From contig JBCCFW010000120.1 of NCBI GenBank assembly GCA_039029535.1, positions 1-23,448 of the forward strand: 23,448 bases of DNA, written 5' to 3'. The notes beneath the pieces were generated by a model, which saw only the letters and a list, made by a program, of their open reading frames with translations, did not search any database and was not told the origin of the DNA. Below are positions 14,650 to 21,381 of this stretch, piece by piece. Each line of letters begins with the position of its first letter. The first letter of the stretch is position 1. This DNA comes from JBCCFW01 sp039029535. GTDB taxonomy: Bacteria > Acidobacteriota > JBCCFW01. The translations under genes and the position numbers were made by a program.

Positions 14650-14732
14650 CACCGGATCTCCGTGCCGTGATCGGACGCGAAAGGTGAGACGATCGGGGTG
14701 GCGGCGGTCGGCCACGAGCCGACGTCGCGAGG
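14650..14732. promoter_or_regulatory. Divergent spacer with GTCGGC/GCCGAC hairpin
   Basis: An 83-bp spacer between the divergent methyltransferase and HD-domain genes, expected to hold both promoters. A perfect 6-bp inverted repeat with a 5-nt loop lies at 14707-14723, just before the HD gene. The only Shine-Dalgarno-like sequence, GCGAGG, abuts the ATG at 14733. No -35/-10 pair is recognisable. Confidence 0.3.
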
Positions 14733-15785
14733 ATGAATCAGGTCGTGCCAGCCGTCGACGAGCTCCAGAACGTGATCCCCCTGCCGCTGCTGGCCTCGCC
14801 CTGGCTGCGGCGGATCGGGCGGGTGAGCTTCCTCGGCGCGCTGGACCGTCACCCGGCGCTGAAGGAGACGTCGACCCGGCTCGACCACTCGAAGGCGGTC
14901 GCCCGGCTCGCCGCCCGCGTGGCCCGCGAGCTCTCCCTCCCCACCGAGGAGCGGCGCGTCCTGGTCGTCGCTTCTCTCCTGCACGATCTCGGTCACTACC
15001 CTCTCTCGCACGCCGCCGAGCCCGGCTTCGAGCGCGCCCTCGGCGCCTCCCATCACGAGCTCACCCGCTGGATCGTACTCGGGGACGGACCCATCGCCAG
15101 GGAGCGCAGCCTTCGCCCCCTCCTCGACGAGCTCGACCTGCCCGCCGAGATCCTCTGGGGTCTCATCGACGGTCGTCCCGACGACGCACACCGACACGTC
15201 GCCCCCCTCGTCGCCGGTCGCCTCAGCCTCGACACGCTCGACGGCATCACCCGTGCTGCCCGTGCCTTCGGCCTCCAGTCGGTCAAGTTGCCCGAGCCGC
15301 TGTTCTGCCTCCACGACGGTGAGCTTCACCTCCGCGCCGAGGCGGTGCCGGCGATGGATCGTTTCTGGCAGCTCAAGCACCGCGTGTACGAGCGAGTCAT
15401 CCATCGCCCGTCCAACGTGCTGGCCGAGGCGAAGCTCTGCGAGGCCGTGCCTCGCTTGTTCGACCGCCGCCTGCTCGACGAGCTGGAGAGCTTCGACGAC
15501 GAGGCCTTCCTCGCCCGCCTGGAGGAGGCCGGCATCGACATTCCCCTCGACGAGGCCGACGACCAGGCGCTCGAGCTCCGCTTCGGCGTGAGCCGCGACG
15601 TCCCGGCTCATCGGCAGACCAAGCGCTACGTGCTCGAGCGCGGACGACCGGTGGGCCCCGAAGGCCTGCCGGCGTCGTGCTTCGCCGAGCGCTACGTGCA
15701 CGTCCGCGACCGAGCCGGGCTTCGCCCGCGACCTCGGTCGGAGCAATCGAGTCACCCGGATCTCTTGGGAGAGCCCCGCTCATGA
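14733..15785 (+). CDS. HD-domain phosphohydrolase (COG1078, dNTPase/SAMHD1-like)
   Basis: A 350-residue HD superfamily hydrolase. Metal ligands are visible in order: His52 in RLDHSK, His84-Asp85 in LLHDLGHYPLSH (with His88), the ASHHEL motif with His107/108, and a distal Asp in LSLDTLDGITRAA. HDLGHYPLSH followed by ASHHE is the arrangement of the COG1078 group that contains SAMHD1-like dNTP triphosphohydrolases. The C-terminal 150 residues are helical with a short variable tail. The stop overlaps the start of a nucleotidyltransferase gene in an ATGA, so the two are translationally coupled. I infer hydrolysis of a nucleotide or nucleotidylated product; the substrate is not known. Confidence 0.85.
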   Translation: MNQVVPAVDELQNVIPLPLLASPWLRRIGRVSFLGALDRHPALKETSTRLDHSKAVARLAARVARELSLPTEERRVLVVASLLHDLGHYPLSHAAEPGFERALGASHHELTRWIVLGDGPIARERSLRPLLDELDLPAEILWGLIDGRPDDAHRHVAPLVAGRLSLDTLDGITRAARAFGLQSVKLPEPLFCLHDGELHLRAEAVPAMDRFWQLKHRVYERVIHRPSNVLAEAKLCEAVPRLFDRRLLDELESFDDEAFLARLEEAGIDIPLDEADDQALELRFGVSRDVPAHRQTKRYVLERGRPVGPEGLPASCFAERYVHVRDRAGLRPRPRSEQSSHPDLLGEPRS

Positions 15786-16813
15786 GCGTGGACTGGCGTC
15801 ACTCCACCGACTGGCTGAAGGTGGTCGGGCTCAGCCCGACCGACACCCCCGCCCTGGCCGAGCGCGCCGTCGCCTCGGCGCATCGGCTGCGCGAGGCCCG
15901 CACCGCGGTCGCGGCGCTGCTGCCTCCGGAGTCGGCGGGGCTGGCCGCCTGGGCGGTCGGATCGCTGGGGCGGATGGAGCACGCCGACGCGGTGTCCGAC
16001 CTCGACCTCGTCACCGTCCACGACCCTGGCGTCGTCGACGAGGCCGGCGCGCTGGAGCTGCACGACGCCCTGGCCGAGCCGCTGCGTGGGGCCGGCTTCG
16101 AGGTGTCGGAGAAGACCTTCGCCGAGCCGCTCTCCATCGACGAGCTCGTCGAGAACATCGGCGGCACCAACGACAGCAACCGACGGCTCACCTACCGTGC
16201 CCTGCTCCTCACCGAAGGCGCACCGCTGCACGACGCCGCCACCTGCGCGGCGTTCCGCGATCGCATCCTCGCCTCATACCGCAGCGGCCCGGCACGAGGT
16301 CGCTCGCTCATCTCGCTGTCGAACGACCTGCACCGCTACTACCGCACCATCTGCGTCGACTACCGCTACAAGGTGGAGGAAGCCGGCAAGTCCTGGGCGC
16401 TGCGCAACCTCAAGCTCCGGCACTCGCGCAAGCTCTGGCACCTGGCGATGCTCGCGCTCCAGTGCGCCGGTCAGGACCACCTCCGCGCCGGCGACCAGGA
16501 AGCGCACGACGCCTGGGTGCTCGGTCATCTCGACCTGCCCCCGGCGCGCAAGCTCGTGCTCGCCATGAACGACCTCGGTCACGCCGACGCCTGCACCGAG
16601 ATCCTGCGACGCTTCGACGCCTTCCTCGCCGGCATCTCCTCACCCGAGCTCCGCGGCCTGCTCGAAAACCTCGAGCCCGGGGGAGAGAAGGAGCAGCCGC
16701 TGGTCGCGCAGCTCTTCGAGAACGCGCGGGGCTTCGACGAGGCCGCCGCGCAGGTCGTCGACGTCCTCCTCGAGGTGAAGCGACGCTTCGTCGTGCGCTT
16801 CCACCTGCTGTGA
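15782..16813 (+). CDS. Nucleotidyltransferase (DUF294/GlnD-type polymerase-beta fold)
   Basis: A 343-residue predicted nucleotidyltransferase. The catalytic signature is VGSLGRMEHADAVSDLDLV: GSLGR at 60-64 and SDLDL at 72-76, the GSxGR...DxD form used by GlnD/GlnE and DUF294 enzymes. A helical region follows, with YRALLLTEGAPLHD (138-151), a charged DYRYKVEE segment and RHSRKLWHLAML (213-224). No HD or ACT domain is fused, unlike GlnD. I chose the ATG at 15782, which makes a 4-bp ATGA overlap with the HD gene. The open frame extends to 15677, but that stretch is a shadow of the HD gene. Known relatives transfer UMP or AMP to proteins or small molecules; the acceptor here is unknown. Coupling to a phosphohydrolase suggests paired addition and removal. 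Confidence 0.82.
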   Translation: MSVDWRHSTDWLKVVGLSPTDTPALAERAVASAHRLREARTAVAALLPPESAGLAAWAVGSLGRMEHADAVSDLDLVTVHDPGVVDEAGALELHDALAEPLRGAGFEVSEKTFAEPLSIDELVENIGGTNDSNRRLTYRALLLTEGAPLHDAATCAAFRDRILASYRSGPARGRSLISLSNDLHRYYRTICVDYRYKVEEAGKSWALRNLKLRHSRKLWHLAMLALQCAGQDHLRAGDQEAHDAWVLGHLDLPPARKLVLAMNDLGHADACTEILRRFDAFLAGISSPELRGLLENLEPGGEKEQPLVAQLFENARGFDEAAAQVVDVLLEVKRRFVVRFHLL

Positions 16814-16850
16814 GCCCCATGACCGCCCGCCGTCTCCGAAGGACCCCCGC

Positions 16851-17363
16851 ATGAGCACCGCCGCCCGCCCCGTCGTCTTCGACCTCGTCGGCGTGCTGGC
16901 CGAGCCGACCTGGCGCAGCCTCCACCCGGATCCCGGCAACGCCCCGTGGACCGAGCTCAAGACCGGTCGTCTCGAGGAGAGCGAGTTCTGGGACGAGTCC
17001 GTCGCGACCACCTACCGTCGCGCGCTCCGGCTCCGCCCCGATCGCCTGCACCTCCTCGCCGAGCTCGACCGACGCGGTCACCCGATCTTCATCGCGACGA
17101 ACTTCTTCGCGGGCTGGACCGAGGGCCTGCGCGAGCAGCTCCGTCGACGTGAGCTCGACCCCACTTGGCTCATCAGCTCCGAGCTGGGCTGCGCCAAGCC
17201 CGACGCCGCCTTCTTCGCGGCCCTGCGCGAGCAGGTGCCGGAAGGCACGCCCTTCCTCGACGACCAGGCCCCCAATGTCGCGGCCGCCCGCGAGGCGGGG
17301 CTCGCTGCCTTCCACGCCTGTCCCGGTCTCATGAACGAGGAGCTGCTCGAAGGTTGGGCCTGA
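16851..17363 (+). CDS. HAD-superfamily hydrolase, YihX-like
   Basis: A 170-residue HAD hydrolase. Motif I is VVFDLVGVL with nucleophile Asp11 and Val13 where many phosphatases have a second Asp. Motif II is FIATN with Thr83, motif III is the Lys of CAKPDAAFF (Lys116), and motif IV is FLDDQAPNVAAA (Asp137/138). The YihX branch also lacks the second motif I Asp (it has DLGN), and SSELGCAKPD matches that branch well. A small helical cap between motifs I and II is present. The ATG has a GAAGGA ribosome binding site. It lies 37 bp after the nucleotidyltransferase gene and probably shares its transcript. A sugar-phosphate or nucleotide substrate is plausible but unproven. Confidence 0.82.
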   Translation: MSTAARPVVFDLVGVLAEPTWRSLHPDPGNAPWTELKTGRLEESEFWDESVATTYRRALRLRPDRLHLLAELDRRGHPIFIATNFFAGWTEGLREQLRRRELDPTWLISSELGCAKPDAAFFAALREQVPEGTPFLDDQAPNVAAAREAGLAAFHACPGLMNEELLEGWA

Positions 17364-17409
17364 AACCCGTCGCCAAGCTCGGCGTACCGGCCGCCTCCTG
17401 GAGCTGCCC

Positions 17410-17979
17410 GTGACCGACCTCGCCACGACTCAGCCGTCCTCGGCCCCTTCGACCAGCGACCACGTGCTCGCGATCGAGCGGCCGGCGCCGGTGCTTTGGA
17501 CCCACTACATCCTCCTCTCCTTGATGGCGGGTCCGTTCTTCTTCGTTCCCCTCATCTTCCTGCGCTTCCGCTACCAGTCGCTGCGCTATCGCTTCGACGA
17601 CGAAGGCGTCTCGATGAGCTGGGGGGTGTGGTTTCGACGGGAGATCCACCTCACCTACGCCCGCATTCAAGACATCCACCTCGTCAGCAACATCGTCGAG
17701 CGCTGGCTGGGGCTCGCGCGCATCCAGGTTCAGACCGCCAGCGGGAGCGCCAAGGCAGAGATGACGCTGGTCGGGCTGCGCGAGTACGAGCTCGTCCGTG
17801 ACTTCCTCTACGAGAGGATGCGAGGCACCCACGCCCGACCGGCGGGAGCCGTGGCCGCGGCGCGCGACGACGACGCGATCGTCGCCGAGTTGCGTCGAGC
17901 CACCGAGGCCTTGCAGGCCCTGCAACGACAGCTCGCCCCCACCGAGCCGACGAGCCCGGAGCCGACCGACGATGCTTGA
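17410..17979 (+). CDS. Bacterial PH-domain membrane protein (bPH2, YdbS-like)
   Basis: A 189-residue membrane protein. After a Ser/Thr-rich start there is a long hydrophobic hairpin (about 28-52: LWTHYILLSLMAGPFFFVPL). A bacterial PH-like domain of the bPH2/DUF304 kind follows (about 55-135), with the tell-tale YARIQDIHLVSNIVERWLGL and IQVQTASG strands. The C-terminal tail is helical and acidic. GTG is the start, with GGAG seven nt upstream. It overlaps the next bPH2 gene by 8 bp. Pairs of such proteins (YdbS/YdbT in Firmicutes) are common; their function is not firmly established. Confidence 0.85.
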   Translation: MTDLATTQPSSAPSTSDHVLAIERPAPVLWTHYILLSLMAGPFFFVPLIFLRFRYQSLRYRFDDEGVSMSWGVWFRREIHLTYARIQDIHLVSNIVERWLGLARIQVQTASGSAKAEMTLVGLREYELVRDFLYERMRGTHARPAGAVAAARDDDAIVAELRRATEALQALQRQLAPTEPTSPEPTDDA

Positions 17980-18694
17980 ACGACTGCTGCGACGCGTCCT
18001 CAAGCTGCCGCCCGACCCCGAGGTCTCGGCCGACGACGCCACGAGCACGACGGTCTTTCGGGCCGCGAAGGGCTACTACCGCTATCGGCTGATCAAGTGG
18101 GTGATCACCCAGCTCTGGACGGCCGTCGGCATCGTCGTGGGTCTCTACGTCTTCACCGAGCTCCCCGGGAAGCTGCAGGTGATGCTCGGGCGCTGGGTCG
18201 TCGTCGTCGAGGCCCTGACCATCGCCGGCTTCATCGGCCAGCTCCTCGTGGGCTGGCACCTGGTCGGACTCGACTACCGGCTGCGCTGGTACTTCCTCTC
18301 CTCCGACGGGCTGAGGATCCGCGAGGGTCTCGCCAAGCTCCGTGAGCAGACGGTGCGCTTCGCCAACGTGCAGAACGTGAGCATCCGGCAGGGCCCGCTC
18401 CAGCGGCGCTTCGGCATCGCCGACCTCGAGATCCAGACCGCCGGCGGCGGCGACGGGGGCGAGCTCGACGAGAAGGAAGACGACCTCCACCTGGCGGTGT
18501 TCCGCGGCGTCGACAACGCCGAGGACATCCGCGACCTCGTCCGGGCCGAGCTCGCCCGGCTCAAGGGGGCCGGCCTCGGCGACGACCCCGCTCCGGAGGA
18601 CGAGCCCTCGTCGAGCGAGCCTGGCGACCTCCTCGTGGCCGCCCGCGAGCTCGCCGACGCAGCCGAGGGCCTGCGCGGCTCCCTCCCTTCCTAG
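17972..18694 (+). CDS. Second bPH2-domain membrane protein (YdbT/YdbS-like)
   Basis: A 240-residue partner of the preceding gene. It has two hydrophobic segments (about 41-61 and 77-100). A bPH2 domain follows (about 100-190): DYRLRWYFLSSDGLRIREG, RFANVQNVSIRQGPLQRRFG and IADLEIQTAGGG. The tail is acidic and low in complexity (DDPAPEDEPSSSEP). The ATG at 17972 lies 8 bp inside the first bPH gene, so the two are translationally coupled. The domain is in the same order as in its partner, which suggests an ancient duplication and a heteromeric complex. It ends the run that begins with the HD gene at 14733. Confidence 0.85.
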   Translation: MLERLLRRVLKLPPDPEVSADDATSTTVFRAAKGYYRYRLIKWVITQLWTAVGIVVGLYVFTELPGKLQVMLGRWVVVVEALTIAGFIGQLLVGWHLVGLDYRLRWYFLSSDGLRIREGLAKLREQTVRFANVQNVSIRQGPLQRRFGIADLEIQTAGGGDGGELDEKEDDLHLAVFRGVDNAEDIRDLVRAELARLKGAGLGDDPAPEDEPSSSEPGDLLVAARELADAAEGLRGSLPS

Positions 18695-18863
18695 CAGCTC
18701 CCCGCGCGACCCCGTTGACGCGGGTCACGAAAATCGTTGAGGGCCATGAAACCCCCCTGACGATCGCCCCGTAGGGTTCATTCAACAACGGGTGGTCGCC
18801 GCGCACGAAGCGCCGCGAAACGACACTGCAGCCACCCGAGAAGCAATGGGAAAGGACACCGGA
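18695..18863 (+). promoter_or_regulatory. Leader region before small TM protein, several potential hairpins
   Basis: A 169-bp spacer. It contains CCCGCG/CGCGGG arms (18701-18706 and 18719-18724) and a longer imperfect stem at 18734-18765 with ATCGT/ACGAT outer and GGG/CCC inner pairs. A -35-like TTGACG lies at 18715-18720, but no matching -10 sits 16-18 bp downstream. The AAAGGA at 18851-18856 is the ribosome binding site of the next gene. It probably separates the PH-domain operon from the small genes. Confidence 0.35.
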
Positions 18864-19097
18864 ATGTTGAGCGTGAGCTTCGAAACCTTGGGCCAGGGTC
18901 TCCTCTTGTCGACCTTCGTCCTCCTGCCTGGACTGCTCATCGCCTCTGGCCTCAACGAGCAGTTCATGGGCCTGAAGCGCGCCCTCGCCAACCGTTCCGG
19001 CCGCAACGCCGTCCCCGGACGGCTGCAGCTCGAATCGACCGCCGAGCTCGAAGACGCGCGCCCCTTCGGACGGGTCGAGCTGAGCCACCTCGACTGA
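18864..19097 (+). CDS. Small single-TM protein (77 residues)
   Basis: An unrecognised small protein with one hydrophobic segment (about 11-28: GQGLLLSTFVLLPGLLIASG), then a basic stretch (LKRALANRSGRN) and an acidic tail ending SHLD. This suggests an N-out/C-in inner-membrane peptide. I chose the ATG at 18864 because AAAGGA lies 7 nt upstream. An ATG at 18846 and a GTG at 18792 are in frame and would give 83 or 101 residues. The next gene also encodes a single-TM peptide ending NLD. Composition is similar to the neighbours. Function unknown; the ribosome binding site and clean hydrophobic profile are the main support. Confidence 0.6.
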   Translation: MLSVSFETLGQGLLLSTFVLLPGLLIASGLNEQFMGLKRALANRSGRNAVPGRLQLESTAELEDARPFGRVELSHLD

Positions 19098-19136
19098 GCA
19101 CGGGCTCTCTCGACCGCACGACGCATCCCAGCGCCT

Positions 19137-19164
19137 GACCCGACCGCCGACTCCCGGTCGGGTC
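19137..19164 (+). other. RNA hairpin 1 of attenuator-like spacer
   Basis: A perfect 10-bp stem (GACCCGACCG/CGGTCGGGTC) with an 8-nt loop that itself contains CCGAC. Its 3' arm includes GTCGG (19157-19161), which could alternatively pair with CCGAC at 19173-19177. Confidence 0.55.
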
Positions 19165-19170
19165 CCACCG

Positions 19171-19214
19171 AGCCGACGGGACAGCAGCGCGGCCGCGCCC
19201 CTCTCCCGTCGGCT
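19171..19214 (+). other. RNA hairpin 2, antiterminator-like
   Basis: A perfect 11-bp stem, AGCCGACGGGA (19171-19181) with TCCCGTCGGCT (19204-19214), around a 22-nt GC-rich loop. Its 3' arm contains the GTCGGCT that forms the 5' arm of the terminator at 19208, so the two folds cannot coexist. Confidence 0.5.
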
Positions 19215-19248
19215 TCCGGCTCGTCCGGAGCCGACGTTTTCTTTTCTT
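19208..19248 (+). terminator. Intrinsic terminator, overlaps hairpin 2
   Basis: Stem GTCGGCT plus CCGG pairs with CCGG plus AGCCGAC (11 bp, one bulged T, loop CTCGT). It is followed directly by a T-rich tract, GTTTTCTTTTCTT (19236-19248). It lies between the two small membrane protein genes and ends 25 bp before the second one. Confidence 0.75.
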
Positions 19249-19273
19249 GAGCCGCTTCCCGAAGGGAACCGCC

Positions 19274-19510
19274 GTGCTCGACATCCTCTACCTCGCCACC
19301 TGGGTGATCGTCGTCAGCCTGATCGCCCTGCCCTTCGTCGACGGTGCCCTCAGCCTCCTCTGGCCCGAGCCGCCCCTGGAGCTGCGCACGGGCTCCGCCT
19401 CGTCGGACGCGCGTCGCCGGCCGCTGCTCTCTCGCCTCCGCCGTCGGCGCACCGCCCGACCGGACCAGGCCCGCAACCACTACTGTCCGATCCGGTCGAA
19501 CCTGGACTGA
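19274..19510 (+). CDS. Small single-TM protein (78 residues)
   Basis: An unrecognised small protein starting MLDILYLATWVIVVSLIALP, one hydrophobic segment (about 2-28), then a cytosolic-type basic tail (RRRPLLSRLRRRR) and a closing RSNLD. I chose the GTG at 19274 because GAAGGGAA lies 5-6 nt upstream. The in-frame TTG at 19247 would fall inside the terminator T tract. It follows an attenuator-like spacer, so its expression may depend on terminator read-through. It resembles the 77-residue protein upstream in layout, though not obviously in sequence. Function unknown. Confidence 0.55.
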   Translation: MLDILYLATWVIVVSLIALPFVDGALSLLWPEPPLELRTGSASSDARRRPLLSRLRRRRTARPDQARNHYCPIRSNLD

Positions 19511-19556
19511 GCCGGCAGACCTGAATCGCCAGCCTTCACGGAGCGTCGACGAAGCG

Positions 19557-19588
19557 ATGAGGCCACGTCTGGTCCTCATGGCTACACT
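19557..19588 (+). promoter_or_regulatory. Putative promoter with dyad, leaderless start
   Basis: TACACT at 19583-19588 resembles a -10 box. It ends 5 nt before the ATG at 19594, so transcription would begin at or next to the start codon. No Shine-Dalgarno sequence is present, in keeping with a leaderless mRNA. Immediately upstream, an inverted repeat (ATGAGG/CCTCAT with inner CCA/TGG, 19557-19579) overlaps the -35 position and could be an operator. No good -35 hexamer is seen. Confidence 0.35.
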
Positions 19589-19593
19589 CCCTG

Positions 19594-21381
19594 ATGCTCC
19601 TCCCCGCCCGGTCCGTCCTCTCGCTGCTCTGCCTCGCGCTGCCCGTCTCGGCGGGTGCGGCGTCGACGAGCGCGCGGGCCCCGGCGACCCAGGCCGCGGC
19701 GGCCCCTGAGACACCGACCGAGACCAGCATCCGGCTCGTCGACGTCGCGAAGGAGCGCGGGCTCGACTTCGTCCACGACCCCGGTCGTCAGCCGCTGCAG
19801 TACATCGTCGAGACCACCGGCTCGGGTGCCTGCGCCTTCGACTCCGACGGGGACGGTGACGTCGACCTCTACCTCGTCAACGGCGGCCGGCTCACGCCCG
19901 GCCCCGAGAAGCCGAAGCGCTCGCCCTCCCGGCTCTACCGTCAGGACGACGGCCGCTTCACCGCGGTGGCCGATGCCACCCTCGACGGCCCCGACGACGG
20001 CTGGGGCATGGGTTGCGCGGTGGCCGACCTCCAGGGCGATGGCGATCTCGATCTCCTCGTCACCCACGTCGGCCCCGACCTCCTCTATCTCTCCGACGGC
20101 CAGGGCGGCTACACGGAGATCGGCACGCAGGCCGGCGTGAACGACCGCCGCTGGACCACCTCGGCCGCCTTCGCCGATCACGACGCCGACGGCGACCTCG
20201 ACCTGGCGGTGGGTGCCTACGTCGACTTCGAGGTCGACGGACGCTGGTGCAAGGGACCCGACGACATCCCCATCGTCTGCCCGCCCATGGACTACCAGGC
20301 GATCCAGAGTCGGCTCTACCGCAACGACGGTCCGGCCGCGGGCACGCCCCTGCGCTTCACCGACGTGACGAAGGACGCGGGTCTCGAGGACGAGGACGGC
20401 AAGTCGCTGGGCGTGCTCTTCGAGGACCTCACCGACGACGGTCGCCCCGATCTCTTCATCGCCAACGACACCGAGCGCAACTCGCTCTTCGTCAACATGG
20501 GCGACGGTCGCTTCCGCGATCGCACGCTGCGTGCGGGCGTCGGGCTCTCCGACCTCGGCCACACCGAGGCGAGCATGGGGGTCGACGCGGGCGACCTCGA
20601 CGGTGACGGCAAGACCGACCTCGTCGTCACGAACTTCCAGTTCGAGGCCAACACGGTCTACCGCGGCATCGGCGGCGGTCGCTGGATGGACGAGACCGAT
20701 CGCTCCGGCGTCGCGGGCTTCACGCTCTCGCCGCTGGCCTTCGGCATCGACATGGTCGACCTCGATCTCGATGGTGACCTCGACCTCTACGTCGCCAATG
20801 GCCACGTCGACGACAAGGTCGAGCAGTACGACGTCACCACCACCCATCCGCAGCGCGATCAGGTCCTCGAGAACCGCAGCAGCGGAGGCCGGCTGGTCTT
20901 CGCCGACGTGTCGAAGCAGGCGATCACCGCCGAGCCGCTGGTGGGCCGGGGCTCGCTCACCTTCGACCTGGGTGACGACGGCGATCTCGACGTCCTGGTC
21001 ACCAACAACGGCGGTGCCGTGCAGCTTCTCGAGAACCGCAGCCTGCATGCCGACCGTCACTGGCTCACGCTGCGGCTCCGCTCCGCCGCCCCCAACACCG
21101 AGGCCATCGGCGCGCTCGTCGAGCTGCTCGACGAGAAGGGCCAAGCGGGCCAACGTCGTCGCGTCCGTCGGACGAGCTCCTTCGTGGCGTCGATGCCGCC
21201 GACCGTGCACTTCGGGCTCCCGTCGGCGACGAAGCCCCGCGCGCGACTGACCTGGCCCGACGGCCACGTCGAGGTGATCGGGCCGCTGGCTCTCGATCGC
21301 CTGCACGTCATCGAGCGGACCGCCCCCACCCCGCCACCGAGCGAGCCGACCCCACCACCGAGCGAGCCGACTCAGCCATGA
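19594..21381 (+). CDS. Secreted CRTAC1-type protein: VCBS/FG-GAP repeats plus ASPIC/UnbV domain
   Basis: A 595-residue exported protein. A signal peptide (about 1-23, LLCLALPVSAGA) is followed by a beta-propeller of about seven FG-GAP/VCBS repeats. Each carries a calcium-type acidic loop, for example DSDGDGDVDLYLV, DLQGDGDLDLLV, DADGDLDLAV, DLDGDGKTDLVV and DLDGDLDLYVANG. An ASPIC/UnbV domain (about 490-578) with SFVASMPPTVHFGL and RLTWPDGHVEVI closes the fold. The tail has two TPPPSEP repeats. Such proteins are thought to act in calcium-dependent adhesion or ligand binding outside the cell. The stop overlaps the next start in an ATGA. Another protein of the same class lies downstream of that gene. 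Confidence 0.9.
   Translation: MLLPARSVLSLLCLALPVSAGAASTSARAPATQAAAAPETPTETSIRLVDVAKERGLDFVHDPGRQPLQYIVETTGSGACAFDSDGDGDVDLYLVNGGRLTPGPEKPKRSPSRLYRQDDGRFTAVADATLDGPDDGWGMGCAVADLQGDGDLDLLVTHVGPDLLYLSDGQGGYTEIGTQAGVNDRRWTTSAAFADHDADGDLDLAVGAYVDFEVDGRWCKGPDDIPIVCPPMDYQAIQSRLYRNDGPAAGTPLRFTDVTKDAGLEDEDGKSLGVLFEDLTDDGRPDLFIANDTERNSLFVNMGDGRFRDRTLRAGVGLSDLGHTEASMGVDAGDLDGDGKTDLVVTNFQFEANTVYRGIGGGRWMDETDRSGVAGFTLSPLAFGIDMVDLDLDGDLDLYVANGHVDDKVEQYDVTTTHPQRDQVLENRSSGGRLVFADVSKQAITAEPLVGRGSLTFDLGDDGDLDVLVTNNGGAVQLLENRSLHADRHWLTLRLRSAAPNTEAIGALVELLDEKGQAGQRRRVRRTSSFVASMPPTVHFGLPSATKPRARLTWPDGHVEVIGPLALDRLHVIERTAPTPPPSEPTPPPSEPTQP
21328..21369 (+). repeat. Two 21-bp tandem repeats encoding TPPPSEP
   Basis: Two near-identical 21-bp units (21328-21348 and 21349-21369) differ by one base (CCG versus CCA) and encode TPPPSEP twice. 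They form a Pro-rich C-terminal tail and end 8 bp before the next gene's start codon. Copy number may vary between strains. Confidence 0.85.

Noticed and set aside
16881..16895. Loss of the second motif I Asp in the HAD hydrolase as a sign of inactivity
   Set aside because: YihX-like HAD phosphatases normally lack that Asp, and the other motifs are intact, so this is not abnormal.
19582..21306. A 574-codon minus-strand open frame opposite the CRTAC1-type gene
   Set aside because: Its Val/Glu/Asp-rich pattern is the antisense of the repeated Asp-rich VCBS loops, and there is no domain of its own.
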